Positions 34,172-42,148 of a DNA stretch of 64,000 nt are shown piece after piece (position 1 is the stretch's first letter; each line of letters begins with the position of its first letter). Source of the DNA: an uncultured Peptococcaceae bacterium (GTDB taxonomy: Bacteria > Bacillota > Peptococcia > Peptococcales > Peptococcaceae); contig CALJRU010000031.1 in the NCBI GenBank assembly GCA_937976375.1, positions 1 through 64,000 on the forward strand, written 5' to 3'. The notes below the pieces were generated by a model. It saw only the letters and a list, made by a program, of their open reading frames with translations. It searched no databases and was not told where the DNA came from. A program made the translations under genes and the position numbers.

Positions 34172-35119
34172 TTAGCCCACAACATTTATTGGATTGCCAG
34201 CTAAAAATGCTGCAATATTGTCGGCCACAATATGTGCACGTTTCACAAATGCTTCATCCGTTGCAAAAGCCACATGAGGTGTCAACAGTGTGTGCGGCGT
34301 CGTGAACAATGGATGTCCTGCTTCCAGTGGTGGTTCAGTGTAAAATACATCAATACCAGCACCACCAAGACGACCTTCATTCAGCGCCTGTGCCAATGCC
34401 TCAATATCAACAATTGGTCCGCGTGCGCAGTTGATCAAAATAGCGGTAGGCTTCATTTCATCAATTTGTTTTTTGCCAATGAACCCACGAGTTTGATCGT
34501 TCATTGCCAAGTGTACAGAAACCACATCGCAGGTAGACATCAAAGTATCGAGATCTACAAAAGTGACCCCTTCCACTTCCTTTGGACTGCGATTGTACGC
34601 ATAGCAATCACATCCAAAAGCTTGTGCTACTTTCAGCACCTGCTGTGCAATATGTCCGCAGCCTACAACCCCAAATTTTAAGGCAGACAGTTCCTGACCA
34701 ACCAAGCCAGCCATGGTGCCGCCTTCACGAACCACTTTGTCACATTCGCGAATATTACGCAGCAGAGTAATGGTCATTCCGAAAACAAGATCTGTAACGG
34801 CTTCATTAGAGTAGCCACTGGCATTGCAAACGGTAACGCCTTTTGCTTTGCAGACATCCATTGGAATGTGGTCAAATCCAGTAAACGCAACCGCCAACAA
34901 CTCAATTTTTTCGAGATGTTCCATAACGTTGGCACTCATTGGCTGATTTGCGATGACAACGATCTCTGCATCTTTTGCACGTTCAATCATTTCTTCATCA
35001 GAAGCAGCGCGATGATCGTAAAGGGTCCATTCAACTTGATCGCCAAGTTTTTCCTGCAGCATACCTTCAAGAACATCATCTGGTACACTAAGTGGTTCCA
35101 ATACAACTAATTTTTTCAT
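34172..35119 (-). CDS. D-isomer specific 2-hydroxyacid dehydrogenase
   Basis: NAD-dependent reductase of a 2-keto acid, or the reverse. The 315-residue product has the split catalytic domain, a Rossmann fold with VVGCGHIAQQV (about 148-158), and the catalytic trio: Arg in NCARGPIVD, Glu in DVFYTEPP and His in LLTPHVAFAT. The first glycine motif reads GCGHIA, within range. Substrate (glycerate, lactate, phosphoglycerate, other) cannot be told. The start overlaps the stop of the upstream EcsC gene by four bases (ATGA), with AAGGAG ten bases before, so it is the last gene of a four-gene operon. Confidence 0.9.
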   Translation of the reverse strand: MKKLVVLEPLSVPDDVLEGMLQEKLGDQVEWTLYDHRAASDEEMIERAKDAEIVVIANQPMSANVMEHLEKIELLAVAFTGFDHIPMDVCKAKGVTVCNASGYSNEAVTDLVFGMTITLLRNIRECDKVVREGGTMAGLVGQELSALKFGVVGCGHIAQQVLKVAQAFGCDCYAYNRSPKEVEGVTFVDLDTLMSTCDVVSVHLAMNDQTRGFIGKKQIDEMKPTAILINCARGPIVDIEALAQALNEGRLGGAGIDVFYTEPPLEAGHPLFTTPHTLLTPHVAFATDEAFVKRAHIVADNIAAFLAGNPINVVG

Positions 35120-35976
35120 TCGTTCATTTCTCCTTTTTCTTTATGATATTGACGGACCAGGTCCGCTTTACAGCGCTTTAGCAATCGAGCTTCATATTTT
35201 ACTTCCGCCAGTTGATGAAGCTGGCTGACAATCACTGGATTATAGAGACCTCCCGCAACGCCAACAACCGGTAAACCCATGACAAATCTGCTGAATAACA
35301 ATGTCATCGATAGTCGCTCAGATGTTTCTTGCATTTCTGCCTCTAAATCCAAGAAAATCTCTTTTCCTGAATCAATTGCATCACCCAAGGCATCCAACTG
35401 TCTGTTAACAGCAACACGTTCTTCCACTGGCATAGCCGCAAGGCGAATCATCATGAGCATATACACCTGCTCATCTTTTCGATCTGTATCTAAGCCATGG
35501 CTCTGCGCAGAAACTGTACAGGTGCGAATCATATTTCCAATGAGAATCGGAATATCTGGCAAACCAATGCCAAGCAGACCAAGGCCCACCCCTTCTGTCG
35601 CAGCCACACCCAACGATTTGAAGTATCGTTTTTCTGCTGGCCGACGCAACTTCTTAATCAGCGAGCGATCCCCTTTGGTTTGCACACCAACACGTTTATC
35701 AGCATATTCCGATTTTAAGGTCTCTTCATTGTAAGTTTTCTTAATCAAAACCTTTCCTTCTTGAAAAACCATCTTAAATGCAGCAGTAAAAGCTTTATTT
35801 AATGTATCTTCCAATTTTTCTGGAATTTTATCTTCGATTTTTGCCTTTACTGATCCTGTTGTCTTACTGACAGCTTTTTTCCAGAAAGGATCCTCAAACA
35901 ATAATTTTTGTTCTTTTTCTTGGCAATCACGCAATTCATAATTGATGGCCACCAAGCGTTCTTTATAGTCAGCCAT
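35116..35976 (-). CDS. EcsC family protein
   Basis: The product of 286 residues matches the EcsC family, with a conserved segment around GVAATEGVGLGLLGIGLPDIPIL (quoted in part) that forms a hydrophobic hairpin, a basic N-terminal half and the family-typical Arg-rich MIRLAAMPVEERV. The role of EcsC is unknown; it is named for linkage to an ABC transporter in Bacillus, which is absent here. The start ATG 35976 has only a weak GTGGTGA site and lies five bases after the radical SAM gene, implying coupled translation. Confidence 0.8.
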   Translation of the reverse strand: MADYKERLVAINYELRDCQEKEQKLLFEDPFWKKAVSKTTGSVKAKIEDKIPEKLEDTLNKAFTAAFKMVFQEGKVLIKKTYNEETLKSEYADKRVGVQTKGDRSLIKKLRRPAEKRYFKSLGVAATEGVGLGLLGIGLPDIPILIGNMIRTCTVSAQSHGLDTDRKDEQVYMLMMIRLAAMPVEERVAVNRQLDALGDAIDSGKEIFLDLEAEMQETSERLSMTLLFSRFVMGLPVVGVAGGLYNPVIVSQLHQLAEVKYEARLLKRCKADLVRQYHKEKGEMNE

Positions 35977-35981
35977 GTCAA

Positions 35982-36863
35982 TCACCACTGTGGCGCTTTT
36001 TCTCGATCAACAATCTGAACCTGTGCAAAGTATTTCTTTGCAATCTCTAACAGATCGTTCATTTTTTCAATGCTTGGCACCATCTCAAGTTCTTCTTTAT
36101 TGCGTGGTACAACTGCCAGCAAATTGATTGGTGCTTCTGGCGCCACTTGTTGCAGGGCTTGCATCCCCTTATCGAATTCTGCATCATTATCATTAACATT
36201 CGCAACAATTAAGCAGGTGACTTCATAATACACGTCACTCTTAGCCAAAATAGTAATATTGTCAAGAACGCTCTGATAATCGCCCTGAAGATATTCACGG
36301 TAAAATTCTTCGCTGAAGCCTTTGTAATCAATATTGACCATATCCATGGTTTCAAGAAGCGTTTTAAATGCTTCTGGATTGATCATCCCATTGGTCTCTA
36401 ACGCATTCTGAAATCCTGCTTCACGCACTACTTTTGAATAATCACGCACATGTTCAAACCAAATCAGAGGTTCATTAAAGGTATAGCAAACACCATTAAC
36501 GCCACGTGAACGATGAAGATTTTTTAAACGTTCAACCAACTCTTCTGGTTCAAGATGTTCTGTGTGAATGCGCCCCTGCGAGATATGACGGTTGATGCAA
36601 TATGGACAATTCATATTACATCCATACGCCGAAATGGAGAGCAATTTCTGGTCTTTATTCGGATAGAAGTGGAAGCCCATTTCAATCAGATCTTCAGTGG
36701 TCATTCCGCTGATTTCACCATAGGTCTTTGCGACCAACACTCCATTATCATTGATACGACATCTGCAAATTCCCATCTCACCAGGTTGTATTACACACTG
36801 ATGTGAACACAACTGGCATTCAACTGCGCCATCTTCAAGCTTTCTATAGTAGCAAGCTTCCAT
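35982..36863 (-). CDS. radical SAM protein, AmrS/PflA-like
   Basis: Radical SAM enzyme with the cluster motif C82-x3-C86-x2-C89 (CNMNCPYC). The 293-residue product starts with a Cys-rich segment typical of AmrS (AmmeMemoRadiSam) proteins, including CQLCSHQC and GICRCR, then the SAM barrel with TFNEPLIW and LETNGMINP. AmrS proteins usually accompany MEMO1 and AMMECR1 domains, which are not encoded nearby. The reaction is not known for certain. It is the second gene of the HAD-AmrS-EcsC-dehydrogenase operon. Confidence 0.85.
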   Translation of the reverse strand: MEACYYRKLEDGAVECQLCSHQCVIQPGEMGICRCRINDNGVLVAKTYGEISGMTTEDLIEMGFHFYPNKDQKLLSISAYGCNMNCPYCINRHISQGRIHTEHLEPEELVERLKNLHRSRGVNGVCYTFNEPLIWFEHVRDYSKVVREAGFQNALETNGMINPEAFKTLLETMDMVNIDYKGFSEEFYREYLQGDYQSVLDNITILAKSDVYYEVTCLIVANVNDNDAEFDKGMQALQQVAPEAPINLLAVVPRNKEELEMVPSIEKMNDLLEIAKKYFAQVQIVDREKAPQW

Positions 36864-36902
36864 GACAGCACCTCCTCTATCTTACATACTTCCAACTGCG
36901 TG

Positions 36903-37547
36903 TCATAATATTGCTAATAAATCTTCTGGACGGTCAATGAGCGTTGTCGCTCCTGCAGCCAATAAAGCTTCTCGACTGCGAAATCCCCAAGTAACAGCAA
37001 CCAAGCGCACACCTGCAGCCGCAGCAGTTTGGACATCCACTTCAGAATCGCCAATATAAAAGACATTTTCCAAAGACACATTCATACGTTTACAAATTGC
37101 AAACAACGCATCTGGTGCCGGTTTTGGCCTGAAACCATCGCACATCCCCTGGGTCCATTCAAAAAGCCCTGGGAAATACTGTACACATAACGCAGCAACC
37201 GCGTCATCATTTTTATTCGACAACACAGCACAACGAATTCCACGCGTTTCGAGCGTTTGCACAGTCTCTAAAATACCCGCATAGGGACAAGTATAATGCG
37301 CTTTTTCACGGGCATAAACATCAAGAAACTGCGCATACGCGGCCTCATAGACACTGTCATCCGTGCCCTCAGGCACTGCTCTGCGCATGAGCACACGCAC
37401 ACCATTGCCCACAAACCGCCGCACTTCATCTATGCTGCGCTGCGGCAGTCCAACAGCTGCCAATGCAGCATTGGTACTGTTGGCAAGATCCTGTAATGTA
37501 TTCAACAGGGTGCCATCCAAATCAAAGATACAGACTGGCTTGCTCAT
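36903..37547 (-). CDS. HAD hydrolase, phosphoglycolate phosphatase-like
   Basis: Small-molecule phosphatase of HAD subfamily IA. The 214-residue product has motif I DLDGTLLNT (nucleophile D9 and acid D11), a helical cap, motif II VLSNKND, motif III Lys in RPKPAPD and motif IV YIGDSEVD. This is the Gph/PpaX pattern, but the true substrate cannot be read from motifs. GGAGG lies ten bases before the ATG. It starts the operon that runs to the terminator at 34.1 kb; a TATAAT is present about 40 bases upstream with a poor -35. Confidence 0.88.
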   Translation of the reverse strand: MSKPVCIFDLDGTLLNTLQDLANSTNAALAAVGLPQRSIDEVRRFVGNGVRVLMRRAVPEGTDDSVYEAAYAQFLDVYAREKAHYTCPYAGILETVQTLETRGIRCAVLSNKNDDAVAALCVQYFPGLFEWTQGMCDGFRPKPAPDALFAICKRMNVSLENVFYIGDSEVDVQTAAAAGVRLVAVTWGFRSREALLAAGATTLIDRPEDLLAIL

Positions 37548-37640
37548 ACAAATGCGTCCTCCTTACTGTCTTACGATTTCATTATACCTGAAATTAAGTT
37601 TTTATTCATCCTTTATCTTCTCGTTTATTGGAAACACTTT

Positions 37641-39032
37641 TTACTGCGGCGGTTCACGTTTGAGCATGAAGGCTGGAATCAGTCCCAAAAGCAGGATAAT
37701 TGCTGAGCTTACGAAGACTTCATCCACACCTTTGACCATCGCCAATATTTCTCCGCCAGCGCCCTCTATATCGCTGGAAACGATACTGTACACCATCGTG
37801 AACACGCTGAGCGCAAAGCTGTTGCCCATCAATTTTGCCCAGTTGACAAGCGTTGACCCATCGTCTTGAAGTTCTGGCGGCAGTGCCCTCATGCCGTGAT
37901 CAGTAACGGGCATACCCATGATACCAATGCCAAGATATCGCAGGCAGAGCAAGCTGATAAATAAGACGATGCTGGTATCAATCGCACTAAAGCCCAATAA
38001 AAGGTTACCGACCGACAAAAAGATCAGCCCGCAAACAATCAGTGCCTTCGAGGATACCTTTGTGTAAAGCTTTTGACTGATTGGTGCCCCACCAACAGAA
38101 AAAATCGCAGGAATCAAGAGCAGCAATCCGTATTGAAAGGCACTAAAGCCGCGCACCGTCTGTAAATAAATCGCCAGAACAAATGGGGCCAAGCATAAGG
38201 CCATAGACAACAGCACATTCGCAATCATACTCAAGCCAAACTCACGATAGCGAACCGCCTTGAATGAAAGGATTGGTGAAGCAAGGGTTCCTTGTCGACG
38301 AATGAAATAAATGCAGAGCAGACAGCCAATCACAATCATCGCAATAATGAGTGGATTGTTCAGTCCCATATCACTTGCCAGGCTGAATCCCATCAACACC
38401 AGCATGCTGCCAATAACAATTGTTACAAGTGATGGAACATCAATTTTTTCAACACTAGAAGGATTTTCTTTTGGAAAAACACGCATTCCTAAAACAGCAG
38501 CCACAATGGAAAGCGGCACACTGAACCAAAACAGCCACCGCCAGCTCAGCACCATAAGAAGCAAACCTGCAATAACAGGTCCGATGGCTGGTCCCAGAGA
38601 CAAACTCATGTTTTGGATGGTTAAAAAGAATGGCTGACGATGTCGTGGAATGAAACGATAAATGGCAATCATTGTCACTGGTATTAACGCCGCGCCAGCA
38701 ATTCCCTGAAAAGCACGAAGCACAATGACAAAATACACATTTGCAATCAAACCGCTCGCAAATGAGAGCACCGCGTATGAGAGCATGCTATAAACAAAAT
38801 AATTGCGCAAACTAAAACGATGTACAAACCATGCAGCCAATGGGCTGACAACCCCCATGATAACTGTATAGCCGATCATGATCCATTGCACCTCTGTCAC
38901 AGAGGCTTGGAAAATCTCCATAAATAGTGGCAGCCCTGCATTCAGCGCTGTCGAATTGAACAATGCCAGAAAACATGCAATGACGATGACGCAAATCAAC
39001 ATGGCATCGTTCTTTCGTGAATACGTGCTCAT
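37641..39032 (-). CDS. MFS transporter, DHA2/EmrB-QacA type
   Basis: Proton-coupled drug or metabolite exporter. The 463-residue product has about 14 predicted membrane spans, motif A-like region near HRFSLRN, and the DHA2 motif C-like GPAIGPVIAG in span five. Substrate unknown. The ATG overlaps the prmC stop by four bases, so it is translated from the prfA-prmC transcript, an unexpected partner for a transporter. A 93-base gap separates its end from the HAD gene. Confidence 0.88.
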   Translation of the reverse strand: MSTYSRKNDAMLICVIVIACFLALFNSTALNAGLPLFMEIFQASVTEVQWIMIGYTVIMGVVSPLAAWFVHRFSLRNYFVYSMLSYAVLSFASGLIANVYFVIVLRAFQGIAGAALIPVTMIAIYRFIPRHRQPFFLTIQNMSLSLGPAIGPVIAGLLLMVLSWRWLFWFSVPLSIVAAVLGMRVFPKENPSSVEKIDVPSLVTIVIGSMLVLMGFSLASDMGLNNPLIIAMIVIGCLLCIYFIRRQGTLASPILSFKAVRYREFGLSMIANVLLSMALCLAPFVLAIYLQTVRGFSAFQYGLLLLIPAIFSVGGAPISQKLYTKVSSKALIVCGLIFLSVGNLLLGFSAIDTSIVLFISLLCLRYLGIGIMGMPVTDHGMRALPPELQDDGSTLVNWAKLMGNSFALSVFTMVYSIVSSDIEGAGGEILAMVKGVDEVFVSSAIILLLGLIPAFMLKREPPQ

Positions 39033-39850
39033 ACCCTGTGTCCAACCACAACACGGTCAAGCCCTTGACCATCGGTCAGACACGACACCTCCTTAAAGTC
39101 ATGTTGCCTAAACAATTCTTGCACCGCTTCTCCCTGCTGCCAACCAATTTCTACTGCCAGCCAGCCGCCAGGAAGAAGAAAATCTTTTGATTCTGCCGTC
39201 AGTCGCTCATAAAAGAGCAGCCCGTTGTGTGCAGCGACCAAAGCGCTGCGCGGCTCCTGATGAACCTCCGCTGACAGCCCAACATATTCGTCATTGCTAA
39301 TATACGGCGGGTTTGACACAACGAGATCAAACCGCCGACCTATCCAAGGTGTGAAAAGATCGCCCAAGCGCCATTCTACATCAACTTCTAAACGTGCACC
39401 ATTGCATTTTGCCACTGCCAAGGCTCCTTCAGAAAGATCAGAAGCCGCCACCTGCCACGCTGTACGCGCACGGGCCAATGAAATTGCAATAATGCCGCTG
39501 CCTGTACAAAGGTCCAACACTTTGGCTTCTTTTTTCTCTACGCGATCTAATACCGCTTGCACCAAATATTCTGTATCAAATCGTGGAATCAGCACATTTT
39601 CATTGACTTCATAGTCTGCATCCATGAAATATGCATGGCCCAGCACATATTGCAGCGGTCTGTGCTTTTCCAATGCTTCCACATCTGCCGCTAACTGCGT
39701 CGCAGTAGCCTCTGGCAGCGGATCCTCCAAATGTGCCAAAAGATGGGCACGCTCCATGTTGACACGTTCAGCCAAAAGCCTCTCCAGATCAAAGCGCGTC
39801 ATATGTGGTAGACGTGCTCTGCTTGACTGGAGCCATTCTCGCAGGGTCAT
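39029..39850 (-). CDS. prmC: release factor glutamine methyltransferase
   Basis: Methylates the Gln of the GGQ motif in release factors RF1 and RF2. The 273-residue product has the N-terminal helical domain with RPLQYVLG and the SAM domain with VLDLCTGSGIIAI and the NPPY motif (SNPPYISND) that binds the glutamine. It overlaps prfA by four bases (ATGA), the usual prfA-prmC pair. Confidence 0.95.
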   Translation of the reverse strand: MTLREWLQSSRARLPHMTRFDLERLLAERVNMERAHLLAHLEDPLPEATATQLAADVEALEKHRPLQYVLGHAYFMDADYEVNENVLIPRFDTEYLVQAVLDRVEKKEAKVLDLCTGSGIIAISLARARTAWQVAASDLSEGALAVAKCNGARLEVDVEWRLGDLFTPWIGRRFDLVVSNPPYISNDEYVGLSAEVHQEPRSALVAAHNGLLFYERLTAESKDFLLPGGWLAVEIGWQQGEAVQELFRQHDFKEVSCLTDGQGLDRVVVGHRV

Positions 39851-40929
39851 GCTTCAACCTCTTCTGCAGCTTGTTTCAGCTTTCGCGCCTGGTCGGTGCT
39901 GACCAACGCTTCAATGAGTTCATCGAGATCTCCCATCAGCGTCTGTTCCAAACGATGGGTCGTTAGGTTAATGCGATGGTCCGTAATGCGTCCCTGAGGG
40001 AAATTGTAGGTGCGAATGCGTTCGCTGCGATCGCCGCTGCCAATCATGGAACGACGCAATGCTGCTTCTTCCCCATGCTGTTCTTCCATCATTTTTTCAT
40101 AAAGACGGCTCTTTAATACCTTAATGGCTTTTTCCTTATTCATCTGCTGGGATTTTTCATCCTGACAGCTGACGACCAAGCCTGTTGGAATATGGGTGAC
40201 ACGCGCCGCAGATTTGGTTGTGTTGACCGACTGACCGCCAGGGCCACTGGAACAGAATACATCGATGCGCAAATCCTTTGGTTCGATATGAACTTCCACA
40301 TCATCGGCTTCCGGCAGCACGGCCACGGTTGCCGCAGAAGTATGAATGCGGCCAGAGGCTTCTGTTGCGGGCACGCGCTGCACACGATGCACGCCGCTTT
40401 CAAATTTCAATTTACTGTATGCGCCTTTGCCAATGATCATGAAGGTGACTTCCTTATAACCACCACCATCGGTTTCGTTGGAGTTCATCACATCCACTTT
40501 CCAGCCTTGCTTTTCAGCATAACGCACATACATCTTATAGAGATCAGCAGCAAAAAGGGCTGCCTCATCACCACCTGTGCCAGCGCGCACTTCCACAATG
40601 ACATTGCGTTCGTCATTTGGATCTTTTGGCAGCAACAGCACATTGATCTGATGTTCCAGTTCTTCAACACGGACGCTCAGCGTCTTGATTTCTTCTTTTA
40701 CCATCTGCGCCATATCGTCATCAAGATCTTCGCCAAGCATCATTTTAGCATCTTCCAGCTCCTCAGAAGCTTTTTTATACTCACGCCATGCCATGACCAC
40801 ATCTTCAAGATCAGCGCGAGCTTTCGCTGTTTTTCTCAGTTCTTCAGGATTGCCTAATACTTCAGGATCCGCCAACATGCGGCCAAGTTCTTCATATTTA
40901 TCGTCTAAGTTTTGAAGCTTATCTAACAT
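39847..40929 (-). CDS. prfA: peptide chain release factor 1
   Basis: Recognises UAA and UAG and triggers peptide release. The 360-residue product has the helical N-terminal domain, the codon-recognising PxT region with VPATEASGRIHTSAA, and the catalytic GGQ in SGPGGQSVNTT, the substrate of PrmC next door. AAGGAG lies before the ATG at 40929. A promoter and a 5' hairpin with U run lie just upstream. Many Firmicutes carry rpmE near here, but none is visible. Confidence 0.97.
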   Translation of the reverse strand: MLDKLQNLDDKYEELGRMLADPEVLGNPEELRKTAKARADLEDVVMAWREYKKASEELEDAKMMLGEDLDDDMAQMVKEEIKTLSVRVEELEHQINVLLLPKDPNDERNVIVEVRAGTGGDEAALFAADLYKMYVRYAEKQGWKVDVMNSNETDGGGYKEVTFMIIGKGAYSKLKFESGVHRVQRVPATEASGRIHTSAATVAVLPEADDVEVHIEPKDLRIDVFCSSGPGGQSVNTTKSAARVTHIPTGLVVSCQDEKSQQMNKEKAIKVLKSRLYEKMMEEQHGEEAALRRSMIGSGDRSERIRTYNFPQGRITDHRINLTTHRLEQTLMGDLDELIEALVSTDQARKLKQAAEEVEA

Positions 40930-40953
40930 TTTTCATGCTCCTTTCTTTCACGG

Positions 40954-40976
40954 AAAAAAGGCCGGGCAGCGCCCGG
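40954..40976 (-). terminator. terminator-like hairpin in the prfA leader
   Basis: CCGGGC-GCT-GCCCGG followed by CCTTTTTT on the minus strand lies between the putative prfA promoter and its ribosome site. It may attenuate prfA, stabilise the 5' end, or back up the terminator at 41.1 kb. Confidence 0.65.
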
Positions 40977-40988
40977 ACACACATTCTT

Positions 40989-41017
40989 ATCTTAACCGAT
41001 ATGCTGTGAAGTTGCAA
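40989..41017 (-). promoter_or_regulatory. prfA promoter
   Basis: TTGCAA (41012-41017) and TAAGAT (40989-40994) are exactly 17 bases apart on the minus strand. Start of transcription would be near 40982, a few bases before the hairpin. Confidence 0.55.
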
Positions 41018-41110
41018 TAGTCTGGACCACTCATCACCATTCGATATTGTTTTCAGCTCTCCATAAATTATAATCACCCTGATCACGCTTACGCACAGAC
41101 GATTGCTTAT

Positions 41111-41149
41111 AAAAAACGGACAGAAGATCATAAAAGATCTTCTGCCCGT
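41111..41149 (-). terminator. terminator of the yqhQ-like gene
   Basis: ACGGGCAGAAGATC and GATCTTCTGTCCGT form a 14-base stem with one mismatch-type pair, followed by TTTTTT, seven bases after the stop. Confidence 0.9.
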
Positions 41150-41155
41150 CTATCA

Positions 41156-42112
41156 TTACGGAACAAGCAGTTCCAATTTTTTATCGTTCAATTTTGCCGA
41201 AGCAGGAGCGACGCCTTCTGTCTGATCCGGATCCAAGGCTGGATCTTCTTCGCGTGCACGTACCTTCTGCAAAGAATGAATCGCTACTTCAAGCATGCTG
41301 CGATCTGGCTCTGCGGTAGTGAGCCGCTGCAGCTGCATGCCTGGCCAAGCAATCGCACGCACCCACGCTTTATCCATATGCTTGCCGCAGAAACGCAGCA
41401 CCTCATAACTGACGCCAGCAATCACTGGCAAGAGAATCACACGGGAAAGCAAACGCCAAGCAAAGTTTTCCACGCCAACAAGGGCGAAAACGAATATGCT
41501 GATCACCATGACAATGAAAAGGAAGCTTGTACCGCAGCGCGGATGAAGCCGTGTATGCTTCATGGCATTTTCCGGCGTCAGTTCTTCACCGGCTTCGTAG
41601 CAATGAATGGTTTTATGCTCGGCACCATGGTATTGGAACACACGGCGAATCTCCTTCATGCGTGTAATCAATACCAGATAGAGCAAAAATACACCCACAC
41701 GCACAATGCCTTCGAAGATATTCTGCAAGAAATTGCCTGGAATCAGCGGCTGCAGGAAATGTGCAATGACCACTGGCAAAAGGAAGAACAACAAAACACC
41801 AAGACCAAGAGAAATAATCAGCGTCACCGCAATTTCCATCGGTGAAAGTTCTTCCTCCTCTTCATCCTCTGCCAGTGACACATTTGTCGACCAGACAATA
41901 GCCTGCATGCCGCTGATCAACGAATCAATCATGCTGCACACGCCACGCACCAATGGCAAACTTAAAAATTTGTTGCGCTGTGAAAGCAACGTAAATTCTT
42001 CTACTTCTGACACGATGCGGCCATCTTCAAGCCGCGCACACATCGCCTGCGTGTGCTTGCCGCGCATCATCACCCCTTCGATAAGGGCCTGACCGCCATA
42101 TGAACAAGCCAT
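41156..42112 (-). CDS. DUF1385 (YqhQ-like) membrane protein
   Basis: The 318-residue product matches the DUF1385/YqhQ family: N-terminal YGGQALIEGVMMRG, a membrane region with about four spans (about 93-115, 135-155, 205-225 and 228-250), and the conserved YHGAEHKTIHCYE and HPRCGTSF motifs, whose His/Cys pattern suggests metal binding. Function is unknown. It follows a lipoprotein flavoenzyme by 36 bases and is probably the last gene of the racemase operon. Confidence 0.88.
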   Translation of the reverse strand: MACSYGGQALIEGVMMRGKHTQAMCARLEDGRIVSEVEEFTLLSQRNKFLSLPLVRGVCSMIDSLISGMQAIVWSTNVSLAEDEEEEELSPMEIAVTLIISLGLGVLLFFLLPVVIAHFLQPLIPGNFLQNIFEGIVRVGVFLLYLVLITRMKEIRRVFQYHGAEHKTIHCYEAGEELTPENAMKHTRLHPRCGTSFLFIVMVISIFVFALVGVENFAWRLLSRVILLPVIAGVSYEVLRFCGKHMDKAWVRAIAWPGMQLQRLTTAEPDRSMLEVAIHSLQKVRAREEDPALDPDQTEGVAPASAKLNDKKLELLVP

Positions 42113-42148
42113 GAGGGCCTCCTTTCCACTTCTTAACCAATCAATTAA

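Noticed and set aside
40919..41131. 70-codon frame between prfA and the yqhQ-like gene as rpmE or another small gene
   Set aside because: It has no L31 zinc motif and spans a promoter and two terminator hairpins, so it is unlikely to be coding.
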